Assembly (NCBI RefSeq): GCF_030271215.1 | Contig: NZ_JASNGB010000071.1 | Coordinates: 1 to 10,051, forward strand | Direction of reading: 5' to 3' | From: Deinococcus rhizophilus | GTDB lineage: Bacteria > Deinococcota > Deinococci > Deinococcales > Deinococcaceae | DNA length: 10,051 bases | Shown here: one piece after another, positions 1 through 8,509 of the stretch | Layout: every line of letters starts with the position of its first letter | How positions within the stretch are numbered: position 1 is the first letter of the stretch | Notes under the pieces: model-generated | Told to the model about the DNA's origin: nothing | Databases searched by the model: none | The model's input: only the letters and a program-made list of their open reading frames with translations | Position numbers and translations under genes: made by a program

Positions 1-146
1 GCGAGCAGCCCTGGTCGTGCCCGCACGGGCGGCCCACCGTGCTGCGCCTGCCCGAGCGCGACCTCGCCCACGCCTTCGGGCGGCGCGGGGTGCGGGACGT
101 GGCGCGGGGGCGGGACGCCGTTCACAGCGGTAACCACAAGACCTGA
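1..146 (+). CDS. mutL: DNA mismatch repair protein MutL, C-terminal fragment
   Basis: Only the last 47 codons are in the window, read from base 3 to the TGA at 144-146; the start lies upstream of the window. The fragment carries a PW-x-CPHGRPT motif followed by a short basic and hydrophobic tail ending around FGRRG. CPHGRP is the conserved C-terminal motif of MutL, forming part of the metal-binding endonuclease site of the dimerisation domain in MutL proteins that nick DNA. MutL acts with MutS in post-replicative mismatch repair. The last 18 or so residues after the FGRRG block are polar and look unconserved. The stop codon is the last part of the left arm of a perfect 13-bp inverted repeat. 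The family call rests on one strong motif, so it is good but not certain. Confidence 0.82.
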   Translation, partial: EQPWSCPHGRPTVLRLPERDLAHAFGRRGVRDVARGRDAVHSGNHKT

Positions 147-170
147 GGGCCTTTCCTTCAGGTCTTGTGG
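134..170. terminator. Strong hairpin spanning the mutL stop codon
   Basis: Bases 134-146 (CCACAAGACCTGA) are a perfect reverse complement of 158-170. Three more pairs, including one G-T, can extend the stem and leave a 5-nt loop. The mutL TGA is the inner end of the left arm. No T-run follows on either strand, so it is not a textbook intrinsic terminator. It may still end or protect the mutL transcript, or serve both mutL and the convergent flavin reductase-like gene. A second small hairpin, GCTGCC-ACA-GGCAGC, lies at 188-202. Nothing else is recognised up to 260. Confidence 0.6.
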
Positions 171-260
171 GGCGAGCGGAGCGGGTGGCTGCCACAGGCA
201 GCGGTTGGAGTGGAGTTGAGGGGGGTGCTGTCCTCCCTCCAACGCAACGGAACACCGCCG

Positions 261-824
261 TCAGTCCCCGAAGACCTCCGGCGGGTAGGCCACCCGCTCC
301 CGCGTCGTCGTCACGTAGGCGCTGCGGCCCAGGTACACGGCGGCCTCGCCCGCGAAGAGGCCCTCCCCGTCGTACATCGCCGGGTCATACCGCACCCCCG
401 TCACCCGCCCGACGAACAGGTCGTGGTCCCCGGTGGGCACGGCCTCCACCACCTCGCAGGTGTAGTGCAGGTACGCGTCCGCGAGGGCCAGCCCCGCGTC
501 TGGCAGCGTCTCCAGCCCCAGCCGCCCGAACTTGTCGCCGCCCCCGTGCCCATCCAGGTCGTGCAGGCTCAGCACCCCCGCCCCCTGCACCGCCCGCGCC
601 GCCGCGAAGGGGAGGAAGTTCACGCCGAAGCACCCGCTCCCGACGATCAAGGGGTGGGTGGCCCGCTCCCGCCCCACCGCCACCCCGTACAGGGGCGGCT
701 CGGCGCTCAGCGCGGTGTGCCAGCCCACGCTCAGGAGGTTGCGCGTCCCCGCGTGCTCGGCGGTCACGAGGGCGACGGTACCGGGGTAGTAGCCGAAAAA
801 GCGGGTGGTCTGGGCGGAGAGCAT
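261..824 (-). CDS. Flavin reductase family protein (FMN-binding split barrel)
   Basis: This 187-residue protein matches the flavin reductase-like / NADH:FMN oxidoreductase family in length and pattern. Near the N-terminus (residues 13-50) it has a PGTVALVT strand followed by the sequence around SVGWHTALSAEPPLYGVAVG, typical of the FMN-binding barrel. In the middle are CFGVNFLP and, later, a DKFGRLGLET segment. Towards the end comes CEVVEAVPTGDHDLFVGRV, the usual C-terminal barrel strand. Such proteins bind FMN in the cytoplasm and either reduce flavin for a partner monooxygenase or act on small substrates; which one cannot be told here. No monooxygenase gene is nearby. The ATG at 822-824 is supported by a TATCCT box 7 nt upstream and the lack of a Shine-Dalgarno sequence, suggesting a leaderless mRNA. 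The gene diverges from gltX. Confidence 0.82.
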   Translation of the reverse strand: MLSAQTTRFFGYYPGTVALVTAEHAGTRNLLSVGWHTALSAEPPLYGVAVGRERATHPLIVGSGCFGVNFLPFAAARAVQGAGVLSLHDLDGHGGGDKFGRLGLETLPDAGLALADAYLHYTCEVVEAVPTGDHDLFVGRVTGVRYDPAMYDGEGLFAGEAAVYLGRSAYVTTTRERVAYPPEVFGD

Positions 825-831
825 GGCCCCG

Positions 832-837
832 AGGATA
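832..837 (-). promoter_or_regulatory. -10 box of flavin reductase gene (leaderless)
   Basis: On the minus strand TATCCT ends 7 nt before the ATG at 824. This fits the TANNNT -10 pattern of leaderless promoters in Deinococcus, with the transcript starting at or next to the A of ATG. No convincing -35 box is seen. Confidence 0.5.
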
Positions 838-877
838 GGGCGCCCTGCCTCCGGCCCCGTATCCCGCCCTGCTCTCG

Positions 878-883
878 TAACAT
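878..883 (+). promoter_or_regulatory. -10 box of gltX (leaderless)
   Basis: TAACAT lies 9 nt before the gltX ATG at 893 and there is no purine-rich ribosome binding site between them. This suggests transcription begins at or within a few bases of the start codon. A -35 box is not recognisable in the GC-rich spacer shared with the divergent gene. Confidence 0.5.
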
Positions 884-892
884 GGCCCCCAT

Positions 893-2335
<1,443 letters not shown>

Positions 2336-2341
2336 AGCGGC

Positions 2342-3484
2342 TCAGTTCCCCGGCAGCGCGTACACGTTCAGGCGGCCATCCCCGGAGGCCACGGCGAGGC
2401 GGTCTCCCTCACGGCTGACGGCGAGGGTGGGCCACAGTCTGGCCCCACCGGGGAAGGGGCGCAGCGGCTCCAGCACCTGCGCGGGCTGATTCAGATTCGC
2501 CCGCAGGATGCGGCCGTCGTCCAGCGCGGCGAAGAGCATGTTGCCCGGCGTGACCTCCACGTCCGTGACCTGCACGCTGGGGCCGGGGGTTTTCAGTTGC
2601 GCGACCCGCTGACCGCTCGCCACGTTCCAGACCGCCACGCCCGCCGCGTCCTCGTCGGCCACCACGAAGCGCCCGTCCGGGCTGAAAGTGGGGGCATCGG
2701 GAGCGTCCACCTTCTGTTCCCGCTGCAACCCGCGAAGCCCCCCGGCCTGTACGTTCCAGACCCGCACTTCCCGGTCACAGGAAAAGGCCAGTCTGGTGCT
2801 GTCGGCGCTCCAGGCCACGCCGCTGGGGAACATGCCCGACGCCCGGAAGCAGTCGGCGGGCTGCTGCGGCAGGACCTTGAGGCGGCGCGTGAGGTCGGAG
2901 GTCCAGACCTCCACCCGGCGGTTCTGGGCGAGCGCGGCCACCGAACGGCCATCCGGGCTGATGCTGACGTTGAAAAAGGTGCCCGGCAGTGCCTGGAGCG
3001 GCTGTCCACCTCGCGCATCCCAGCGGCGCAGCCCCGCCGCGCTGTGGGTGATGAGAAAGCCGCCATCCGGAGTGAAGTGGGTGCCGAAAAGTTCGTCGGT
3101 TCCGTCTGCCCTGTCACAGCCGAGGGCGCGTGCGAAGTGGCCGCGCAGGGGAGCAATGACTTTCCCGGACGTCAGGTTCCAGACCGCGACCTTGACCTGG
3201 CACGTCGCATAGTCCACCTGCACGGCCAGCGTGCGGCCCCCCGGCGTGACGAGAGACGAATAGAGCCTGCTGCTTCTGGGCAACCTCACGGTGCGCGGCG
3301 TGCCCGTGCGCGGCACCAGCACGGCGGCCCCGCCGTCTGCATCGGTCGCCACGGCACGCAGACGGTCCACGTGCTGGGCCGTTCGGGCGTTCGGGTGCGT
3401 CATGCTCTGCACGGGGGTAGGAAGAGGTACGGCGGCCTGGGCAGCCGTCACCAGCGCCAGACTCAGGGCCAAGGGTATTCGCAC
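2342..3484 (-). CDS. Exported WD40-like beta-propeller protein
   Basis: The 380-residue product begins with [20 protein letters not shown], a Sec-type signal peptide with likely cleavage after an AQA or QAA site near residues 16-18, so the protein is probably periplasmic or surface-exposed. The rest is built from repeated four-strand units. Inner strands read F/S-x-PDG-R/G ([29 protein letters not shown]). Blade ends read VWN or RWD ([39 protein letters not shown]). About seven blades can be traced, the size of one closed propeller. Propellers of this kind bind proteins or ligands and have no catalytic signature, so the partner is unknown. The start is GTG at 3482-3484, preceded by AGGA at 3492-3495 with 7-nt spacing. 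The gene diverges from the cobalamin-binding gene and converges on gltX. Confidence 0.8.
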   Translation of the reverse strand: MRIPLALSLALVTAAQAAVPLPTPVQSMTHPNARTAQHVDRLRAVATDADGGAAVLVPRTGTPRTVRLPRSSRLYSSLVTPGGRTLAVQVDYATCQVKVAVWNLTSGKVIAPLRGHFARALGCDRADGTDELFGTHFTPDGGFLITHSAAGLRRWDARGGQPLQALPGTFFNVSISPDGRSVAALAQNRRVEVWTSDLTRRLKVLPQQPADCFRASGMFPSGVAWSADSTRLAFSCDREVRVWNVQAGGLRGLQREQKVDAPDAPTFSPDGRFVVADEDAAGVAVWNVASGQRVAQLKTPGPSVQVTDVEVTPGNMLFAALDDGRILRANLNQPAQVLEPLRPFPGGARLWPTLAVSREGDRLAVASGDGRLNVYALPGN

Positions 3485-3545
3485 CCTCCCATCCTGGACT
3501 GTCCGGGTGACCCCTGCCTGAAGGGTTCTGCGTGCGGGAGACGGC

Positions 3546-3551
3546 TACAAT
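3546..3551 (+). promoter_or_regulatory. -10 box for the cobalamin-binding gene
   Basis: TACAAT is five of six to the TATAAT consensus. It would place the transcript start about 28 nt upstream of the start codon, leaving room for a leader with a Shine-Dalgarno site. No good -35 hexamer is found at 16-18 bp. Unlike most genes here, this one is not leaderless. Confidence 0.45.
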
Positions 3552-3571
3552 GCGCTCCAAGAGCAGGTTTC

Positions 3572-3577
3572 AGGAGG
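3572..3577 (+). promoter_or_regulatory. Ribosome binding site AGGAGG
   Basis: This is a full Shine-Dalgarno AGGAGG 9 nt before the ATG at 3587. It fixes that start against a much longer open frame that runs upstream through the antisense of the propeller gene. It is the strongest ribosome binding site I see in the window. Confidence 0.8.
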
Positions 3578-3586
3578 AAACAGACT

Positions 3587-4006
3587 ATGGAAGATCGCCG
3601 CATCAGGGTCCTGATCGCCAAGCCCGGCATGGACGGCCATGACCGGGGCGCCAAGGTGGTCGCGCGGGCGCTGCGCGACGCCGGAATGGAAGTGGTGTAC
3701 ACCGGCCTGCGCCAGACCGCCGAGATGATCGTGAACGCCGCCATTCAGGAGGACGTGGACGCCATCGGCCTCAGCGTGCTGTCGGGGGCGCACATGCACT
3801 ATTTCCGCGAGGTGACGGCGCTGCTGCGCGAACGCGGGGCCGAGGACATCATCCTGTTCGGGGGGGGCATCATTCCCGATCAGGACCTGCCCAAGCTCGA
3901 AGAACTCGGCGTGGGCAAGGTCTTCACGCCCGGCGCGAGCACCCAGGACGCCGCCGCGTACCTGAAGACCGCCGTGGCCCAGCGCTGGGCGGCCCAGGGT
4001 GGCTGA
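3587..4006 (+). CDS. Stand-alone cobalamin-binding domain protein (methylmalonyl-CoA mutase C-terminal/small subunit type)
   Basis: The 139-residue product is a single B12-binding Rossmann-like domain. The D-x-H-x-x-G motif is D16-G-H18-D-R-G21, whose histidine replaces dimethylbenzimidazole as the lower cobalt ligand. It is followed by LSVLSGAH, the S-x-L region, and ILFGGGIIP, the GG motif, in the expected order. Length and the [19 protein letters not shown] start match the C-terminal domain of methylmalonyl-CoA mutase, or the small subunit of split methylmalonyl-CoA or isobutyryl-CoA mutases. It likely pairs with a large catalytic subunit encoded elsewhere; none is in the window. The glycines of the GG motif lie in a run of eight G (3860-3867). 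The stop overlaps the start of the downstream transporter by 8 nt, suggesting coupled translation. Confidence 0.9.
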   Translation: MEDRRIRVLIAKPGMDGHDRGAKVVARALRDAGMEVVYTGLRQTAEMIVNAAIQEDVDAIGLSVLSGAHMHYFREVTALLRERGAEDIILFGGGIIPDQDLPKLEELGVGKVFTPGASTQDAAAYLKTAVAQRWAAQGG

Positions 4007-5189
4007 GCCGCCCGCCCCCGCCCCCGCCGTTCCCACCGCCGCCGCTCCCGCCCTGCCGCTGGGGCGGCTTTTTCCGCTGTACGCCGCGCAGGCGCTGGCG
4101 ACCGGGGCCACCACCGTCAGCACCATCCTCGCGGCGCTGGTGGTGGGCAACCTGGGCTTTACGTCCCTGATCGGCCTGCCCGCCACCCTGATCAGCGCGT
4201 CGGCCGCGCTCTCGGCGGGATTGTTCGGAGCGCTGATGCTCTCGCGGGGGCGGCGGGTGGGGCTGGCCTCGGCCTTCGTGCTGGGAGCTGTGGGGGCGGG
4301 GCTGGGGTTCGCGGGGGCGCGGGCGGGTTTGCTGCCCGTCTTCCTGCTGGGAGCCTCACTGATGGGCGCGGCGCAGGGCGGCTACCAGCAGGCCCGCTAC
4401 GCCGCCGCCGAGAGCGTGCCCGAGTCGCGCCGGGGCACCGCCCTGGGCCTGTTGATGCTGATGAGCGTGGCAGGCTCGCTGCTGATGACCGGGTTTTCCG
4501 GCGGGGTGGAGCGGCTGGGCGAGCGCCTGGGCGCCAGCCCCGAGGTCGCCGGATGGCTGGTGGGCGGCGGCCTGCTGGGGGTGGCGGCCCTTCTCATGCT
4601 GGTGTGGCGTCCGGTGGCAGGTCCGGCGCAGCGGGTGGCGGGGGCGCGTCCCGGCTTTGCTGCCACCTTCCGGCAGCCCGGCGTGCGCTCCACCGCCCTG
4701 GCCCTCGCCACCGCGCAGGGCCTGATGGTCACCCTGATGAGCCTGACCCCCCACCGCGCCCACGAGATGGGTGTGGACCACGCCGGGGTCGCGGCGCTGA
4801 TCTCGGGCCACATCGTCGGGATGTTCGGCTTCGGCTGGCTGACCGGGCCGCTGATCGACCGTCTGGGCGTACGGGTGGGGTATGTGGGCGGCTCCGCCTT
4901 GCTGGGGGCGGCGGCGCTCACGGCCACCCTGCCGGGCACCGCGTGGCTGGGCGTCAGCATGTTCGTGCTGGGGCTGGGCTGGAACCTCGCCTTCGTGTCG
5001 GGCAGCAAGGCCCTCTCGCGTCACCCCGCCGCGCAGGGCGTGACCGACGGCCTGGGGTACGTGGCGGCCGGGGCGGGGACGTTGCTGGGCGGCCTGATCA
5101 TCGCGCGTGCGGGCTTTCCGGTGCTCGCCTACGCCTGCGCCGTACTGGCCCTGCTGCCGCTGCTGAGCGCGTGGCGGGCGGGACGGTAG
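3999..5189 (+). CDS. MFS transporter
   Basis: This is a 396-residue polytopic membrane protein with about 12 hydrophobic segments in two halves, typical of the major facilitator superfamily. After a proline- and alanine-rich start (residues 2-20) the first segment begins around [13 protein letters not shown]. The loop after the second segment carries SRGRRVG, a degenerate motif A. The equivalent loop in the second half reads [12 protein letters not shown], a good motif A with the G-x-x-x-D-R-x-G core. Substrate cannot be inferred. The GTG start at 3999 overlaps the preceding stop by 8 nt; no better ATG exists nearby, so the start is probable but not proven. Because of the overlap it is probably co-transcribed with the cobalamin-binding protein, but a link in function is only a guess. 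The gene ends 3 bp from the stop of the convergent small membrane protein gene. Confidence 0.87.
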   Translation: MAEPPAPAPAVPTAAAPALPLGRLFPLYAAQALATGATTVSTILAALVVGNLGFTSLIGLPATLISASAALSAGLFGALMLSRGRRVGLASAFVLGAVGAGLGFAGARAGLLPVFLLGASLMGAAQGGYQQARYAAAESVPESRRGTALGLLMLMSVAGSLLMTGFSGGVERLGERLGASPEVAGWLVGGGLLGVAALLMLVWRPVAGPAQRVAGARPGFAATFRQPGVRSTALALATAQGLMVTLMSLTPHRAHEMGVDHAGVAALISGHIVGMFGFGWLTGPLIDRLGVRVGYVGGSALLGAAALTATLPGTAWLGVSMFVLGLGWNLAFVSGSKALSRHPAAQGVTDGLGYVAAGAGTLLGGLIIARAGFPVLAYACAVLALLPLLSAWRAGR

Positions 5190-5192
5190 GGA

Positions 5193-5582
5193 TCAGGACC
5201 GCAGGTTCCACGCCCCCCACAGCACGATCAGCAGCAGGAAGGCCAGAGGCCACAGCCGCAGCCCGGCCGTGGGCCGTCCGCGTTCCTGGCGGGTCTGCCG
5301 TAGTGCGGGGATGTACAGAGCCGCGCCGACCATCCCATCAGCAACAATGGCGGAAGCGGGCTGCCCAAGCTGGTCCCGTTCCCTCCCAGAAGCGCGTCGA
5401 TGGGTGCCCACGCCAGTGGTCCACAAGCCGCCGCCGTTGCCAGAGACGTCGCCGCCCGCCATCCGGCAGCAGAGGCCCCGGTGCGCCAGCGCTCGCCAAG
5501 GGCGGCGAGGGCCCAGCAGCGCAGAGCCCAGCAGGAGGGCCAGGGGCAACCACAGCAGCAGGGTGAGCAGCGTGTCGGCCAC
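5193..5582 (-). CDS. Small membrane protein, probably frameshifted twice
   Basis: The open frame encodes 129 residues and I do not recognise a family. The N-terminus (DTLLTLLLWLPLALLLGSALLG) and C-terminus (LRLWPLAFLLLIVLWGAWNL) are clear membrane helices. The middle (residues 36-83) is hydrophilic and cysteine-, arginine- and glycine-rich, unlike its flanks. In the +1 frame the same bases (about 5479 to 5334) encode hydrophobic sequence including ATSLATAAACGPLAWAP and SLGSPLPPLLLMG, which would supply two more helices. A one-base excess near the G4 run at 5476-5479 and a one-base loss near the GGG at 5334-5336 would restore a four-helix protein. The gene may therefore be decayed, or the assembly may hold errors. 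The start is GTG at 5580-5582, after a TANNNT box, with a MITE-like element ending 10 bp upstream. Confidence 0.5.
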   Translation of the reverse strand: MADTLLTLLLWLPLALLLGSALLGPRRPWRALAHRGLCCRMAGGDVSGNGGGLWTTGVGTHRRASGRERDQLGQPASAIVADGMVGAALYIPALRQTRQERGRPTAGLRLWPLAFLLLIVLWGAWNLRS

Positions 5583-5588
5583 CGTCCC

Positions 5589-5594
5589 ACCTTA
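5589..5594 (-). promoter_or_regulatory. Possible -10 box at the MITE junction
   Basis: On the minus strand TAAGGT ends 6 nt before the GTG at 5582. Its TA is the same TA that bounds the MITE-like element at 5593-5594. If real, any upstream promoter sequence for the small membrane protein now lies inside the element. The same bases also include a weak ribosome binding site (AAGGTGG), so the role is ambiguous. Confidence 0.3.
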
Positions 5595-5754
5595 GAGCAT
5601 TTGCCATAAGAAGGCGGTGGGTTTCCGCATTCGTTGGCCGAGCGGACTTGCAAAGCTGCGCAGCAGAGCGAGCGAATTGAAGAAGAGCATTGGGCATTCG
5701 GGGAGGCACCTGGGGCGCCTTTCCCCGGGGGCCGTAATTCTGTCAAATGCTCTA
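5593..5754. mobile_element. MITE-like element with TA-flanked inverted ends
   Basis: TAGAGCATTTG at 5593-5603 is a perfect reverse complement of 5744-5754. Beyond these 11 bp the two ends still agree at CA and AA positions when read inward (GAGCATTTG-x-CA-x-AA). If the outer TA is the duplicated target, the element is 158 bp (5595-5752) with 9-bp perfect ends. It has no plausible coding frame and includes a GCTGCGCAGC palindrome (5655-5664) and a GCATTCG direct repeat. Small size, inverted ends and TA target fit a non-autonomous element moved in trans by an IS630/Tc1-like or TA-targeting IS5-group transposase; which family is inference. It sits between a tRNA terminator and the start of the small membrane protein gene. 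Confidence 0.7.
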
Positions 5755-5784
5755 GCCTCCCTCCCTCCCCAAGACCGACCGACG

Positions 5785-5815
5785 AAAAGCCCCGCACCGG
5801 GGAGGGCGCGGGGGC
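5785..5815 (-). terminator. Intrinsic terminator downstream of tRNA-Ser
   Basis: On the minus strand CCCCG-GTG-CGGGG (5802-5790) is followed by C and TTTT (5788-5785). A larger alternative stem pairs 5815-5808 with 5795-5789. It lies 7 nt beyond the tRNA 3' end and 30 bp before the MITE-like element, so it most likely ends the tRNA transcript. Confidence 0.65.
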
Positions 5816-5821
5816 AAAGGC

Positions 5822-5920
<99 letters not shown>

Positions 5921-5921
5921 A

Positions 5922-5950
5922 AGATTAGCGGGTCAGCCTCCGAAAAGCAA
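5922..5950 (-). promoter_or_regulatory. Promoter of tRNA-Ser
   Basis: On the minus strand a -35-like TTGCTT (5950-5945) and a -10 TAATCT (5927-5922) are separated by exactly 17 bp. The -10 ends 10 nt before the mature tRNA 5' end. The -35 region overlaps the T-rich tail of the upstream operon's probable terminator. Confidence 0.5.
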
Positions 5951-5965
5951 ACCCCGGCCAGGGTT
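5943..5965 (-). terminator. Probable terminator of the dipeptidase-purN-DUF402 operon
   Basis: On the minus strand AACCC-TGGCCG-GGGTT (5965-5950) is followed by TGCTTTT (5949-5943). The stem is only 5 bp, and its first base overlaps the last base of the DUF402 stop codon. The T-rich tail is shared with the tRNA-Ser -35 region. Confidence 0.5.
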
Positions 5966-6456
5966 CAGGTGTAGGGGTCGCGCAGGTAGTCGGTCATCAC
6001 CCGCAGCGGCGGATACGTTCCCGCCCGCAGCGCCGCCTCCACCCCCCGCGCCCGCGTCCAGGCCGCCTCCGCCAGTGCAGGCGTGACCAACCCGGCCCCC
6101 ACCGCCTCCTCCAGCTCGTCGCCGTCGATGACGTGCGTCTCGGTGACGCGCCCGTCCGGGGTCCAGTCCGCGATCACGTCCAGATAGAGGTCGTCGCACC
6201 AGGGCAGGCCGCCTTCGCCGATGCCCTCGCCCCCGTGAAGGTCCACATAGAGCTGCCGGACCTCGCCCGAGGCGTCCAGCATGGCGGTCAGGGCGTCGCC
6301 GAGCGTGCCCTCGCCCGTGCCCGTGGGGTGGACGCGGACCCAGCGGAAGCCGTGGTCCAGAATCCGCACCGTCCGCTCCCCGAACGGCACGTCCAGCACA
6401 CGGCCGACCTCGTGGGCGGTGAAGTCCACGATGACGAAGCCGGGGACGTGCAGCAC
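5965..6456 (-). CDS. DUF402 family protein, reading frame after an in-frame amber codon
   Basis: The open part encodes 163 residues from a GTG at 6454-6456. It has the DUF402 pattern: an N-terminal [19 protein letters not shown] strand pair, RWVRVHPTG, then the acidic core [20 protein letters not shown] followed by [14 protein letters not shown] and a helical end. Characterised DUF402 members hydrolyse nucleoside di- and triphosphates or related phosphate esters using acidic metal-binding residues. Such a role would fit its place behind purN, but this is inference. The true gene start appears to be the ATG at 6514-6516, which overlaps the purN stop as ATGA. In that frame codon 19 is TAG (6462-6460). 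The GTG lies one codon after the TAG, so reinitiation could yield a protein lacking the first 20 residues. Otherwise this is a fresh pseudogene. Confidence 0.72.
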   Translation of the reverse strand: MLHVPGFVIVDFTAHEVGRVLDVPFGERTVRILDHGFRWVRVHPTGTGEGTLGDALTAMLDASGEVRQLYVDLHGGEGIGEGGLPWCDDLYLDVIADWTPDGRVTETHVIDGDELEEAVGAGLVTPALAEAAWTRARGVEAALRAGTYPPLRVMTDYLRDPYT

Positions 6457-6516
6457 GGTCTAGGTGTGCCGCAGGGCGCGGGACCACGGGCGCAGGTCGA
6501 AGACTTTGCGCTTCAT
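6457..6516 (-). pseudogene. 5' end of the DUF402 gene, cut off by TAG at codon 19
   Basis: From the ATG at 6516 the frame reads [18 protein letters not shown], then TAG, then T and the GTG-initiated body. The stretch is in frame with the body, starts at an ATGA overlap with purN, and resembles a normal DUF402 N-terminus. It is therefore very likely original coding sequence. One C-to-T change from CAG (Gln) would create the TAG; that ancestral codon is a guess. Confidence 0.7.
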
Positions 6517-7100
6517 GCCAGTGCCCGCGAGCCCAACCCACGCAGCGCCGAGAGCAGCAGCTCGCCCTCGACCGCCTGCACGCGGGCCTTGAGGCTCTCC
6601 AGCGTGTCGCCGGGCCGCACGGGCACCCGCGCCCGCGCCAGCACCGGCCCCTCGTCGATCCCCGCCGTGACGAGGTGGACGGTCGCGCCCGATTCCGCGT
6701 CTCCCGAGGCCAGCACCGCCGCGTGAACCCGGTCCCCGTACATCCCGCGCCCGCCGTGCCGGGGCAGCAGGCTGGGGTGGATGTTCAGCACCCGGCCCGC
6801 GTAGGCCCCCAGCACCCCCGGCCCCAGCGCCTTCATGTAACCGCTGAGAACCAGCGTGTCCACGCCTGCCCCCCGCAAGAAGGCCAGGATCGCCCGGTCA
6901 AGTTCGTCGGGGTCGGGAAACCTCGCCGCGCTCAGGTGCGCCGACGCCAGGCCCGCCTCCCGTGCCCAGGCCAGCGCAGGGCTGCCGCTGTTGTTGCTGG
7001 CGAGGGCCACCGGTACGGCGTCCAGCCGCCCTTCCCGGCAGGCGGCGGTGAGAAAGCGGGCCGCGCTGCCCCCGTGAGAGGCGAGGAAGCCCAGGCGCAT
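6513..7100 (-). CDS. purN: Phosphoribosylglycinamide formyltransferase
   Basis: The 195-residue product is a GAR transformylase-type protein. It transfers the formyl group of 10-formyltetrahydrofolate to glycinamide ribonucleotide, the third step of purine synthesis. The N-terminal phosphate-binding strand is [37 protein letters not shown] leads into NIHPSLLP with catalytic N106 and H108. [17 protein letters not shown] supplies the catalytic aspartate D149. It is slightly shorter than the E. coli enzyme (212). The first glycine loop is SHGGS rather than the usual GSGSN, a possible sign of a divergent formyltransferase. The ATG at 7098-7100 follows the dipeptidase stop by 14 nt; no strong ribosome binding site is seen, so coupling is likely. 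The TGA overlaps the next gene's ATG by 4 nt. Confidence 0.88.
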   Translation of the reverse strand: MRLGFLASHGGSAARFLTAACREGRLDAVPVALASNNSGSPALAWAREAGLASAHLSAARFPDPDELDRAILAFLRGAGVDTLVLSGYMKALGPGVLGAYAGRVLNIHPSLLPRHGGRGMYGDRVHAAVLASGDAESGATVHLVTAGIDEGPVLARARVPVRPGDTLESLKARVQAVEGELLLSALRGLGSRALA

Positions 7101-7114
7101 GGACGCGCCGGGGG

Positions 7115-8503
7115 TCACTCTGCCAACTCTCCCAGCTCCTGCAAGAGCGCCGCGCTCGTCAGAATCCCGTTGTGGTAGTCCTCCACGGCAAAGCTCTCGT
7201 TGGGCGAGTGCGGCGCGTCCTCGTTCAGGCCGAAGTCGACCAGCAGGACCGGAGCGCCCAGCAGCGACCGGAAGGCCGCCACGATGGGGATGCTCCCGCC
7301 CGTGCGCCCGAAGGCGGCGGGCTTGCCGTACACGCGGGTCAGGGCGCGGTCGGCGGCCTTCACGAAGGGCGAGTCGAGGTCCACCTTGACCGGCTGCCCG
7401 CCGTGGTGCCCGCGCACCTCCGCCGTGACCCCGGCGGGGGCGATGGTGGGCACGTAGTCCTTGATGAGCTGGGTAATGCGGTCGGGGTCCTGGCCGGGCA
7501 CCAGCCGCATGGACACCTTCGCGCCCGCCTTCGCCGCGATCACCGTCTTGCTGCCCTCGCCCTGGTAGCCGCCCCAGATGCCGTTGACGTCCAGCGTGGG
7601 CCGCGCCCACAGGCGCTCCAGGGTGGAGTACCCCGCCTCGCCGGGCAGGGCCGGGACGCCGATGGAGGCCGCGAACTCCTCGTCCGAGTGGGGAAGCCTG
7701 GCCCACATCTCGCGTTCCTCGGGGGTCAGTTCCTCCACCCCGTCGTAGAAGCCGGGGATGGTGACCCGGCCCTGGTCGTCCTTCAGTTTGGCGATGATCC
7801 CGGCCAGCGCGTTGATCGGGTTGGGCGCCGCACCGCCGTAGGAGCCCGAGTGCAGGTCGCGGTTGGCCCCCTGGACGTGAATTTCCACGTAGCTCAGCCC
7901 GCGCAGGCCGTAGGTCACAGTGGGCACGTCGGGCGCGAACCGGCTGCCGTCCGAAATCACGATCACGTCGGCCTTCAGCGCCCCGGCGTGCTCGCGCAGG
8001 TAGGGCTCGAGGTTGGGGCTGCCGACCTCCTCCTCGCCCTCCAGCAGGAACTTGACGTTCACGGGCAGTTCGCCCTGCGAGAGCAGCAGCTCCACGCCGC
8101 GCACGTGGGCGTACGCCTGGCCCTTGTCGTCGGTGGCGCCGCGCGCGTAGATGCGCCCGTCGCGCACGGTGGGTTCGAAGGGCGGCGTGGTCCATTCCTC
8201 CAGCGGGGCTTCGGGCTGCACGTCGTAGTGCCCGTAGATCAGCACGGTGGGCTTGCCCGGGGCGTTCAGGCGCTCGGCGTACACCAGCGGATGCCCGGCG
8301 GTGGGGTCCACCCGCGCCGAGAAGCCCAGCGACGCCAGCTTGCGCTGCAGGAACTCGGCCGCCCGCGTCATGTCGCCCGTGCGGGTGGGGTCGGCACTGA
8401 CGGAGGGAATCCGCAGCAGCTCGAACAGCTCGCGCTCGGCCCCTTCGCGGTCAAGCAGGGCGGCGAGGTCCGTCTGGACGGAATCTGTCGGGGAGGGGGT
8501 CAT
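7115..8503 (-). CDS. M20 family dipeptidase / metallopeptidase
   Basis: The 462-residue product is a di-zinc M20 peptidase of the ArgE/DapE/carnosinase-like group. YGHYDVQP gives the first metal ligand H92 and D94. GATDDKGQ at 122-129 holds the bridging aspartate. EGEEEVGS at 155-162 supplies the general base and a metal-binding glutamate, DGSRF at 185-189 another aspartate, and PHSPNESF the C-terminal histidine H432. The HSGSYGG stretch starts the inserted dimerisation lid domain. Such enzymes cleave dipeptides or N-acyl amino acids in the cytoplasm; no signal peptide is present. An in-frame GTG exists farther upstream (8605). ATG 8503 is preferred because a TATCAT box ends 6 nt before it and the upstream residues are low-complexity proline-rich sequence. 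It is the first gene of an operon with purN and the DUF402 gene. Confidence 0.93.
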   Translation of the reverse strand: MTPSPTDSVQTDLAALLDREGAERELFELLRIPSVSADPTRTGDMTRAAEFLQRKLASLGFSARVDPTAGHPLVYAERLNAPGKPTVLIYGHYDVQPEAPLEEWTTPPFEPTVRDGRIYARGATDDKGQAYAHVRGVELLLSQGELPVNVKFLLEGEEEVGSPNLEPYLREHAGALKADVIVISDGSRFAPDVPTVTYGLRGLSYVEIHVQGANRDLHSGSYGGAAPNPINALAGIIAKLKDDQGRVTIPGFYDGVEELTPEEREMWARLPHSDEEFAASIGVPALPGEAGYSTLERLWARPTLDVNGIWGGYQGEGSKTVIAAKAGAKVSMRLVPGQDPDRITQLIKDYVPTIAPAGVTAEVRGHHGGQPVKVDLDSPFVKAADRALTRVYGKPAAFGRTGGSIPIVAAFRSLLGAPVLLVDFGLNEDAPHSPNESFAVEDYHNGILTSAALLQELGELAE

Positions 8504-8509
8504 GCGGGA

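Noticed and set aside
2597..3586. N-terminal extension of the cobalamin-binding protein
   Set aside because: This is antisense to the propeller gene. The AGGAGG site and the family N-terminus fix the start at 3587.
6513..8195. Continuous minus-strand frame suggesting a fused purN protein
   Set aside because: The upstream part is the dipeptidase read out of frame. PurN has its own ATG at 7100 and a canonical N-terminus.
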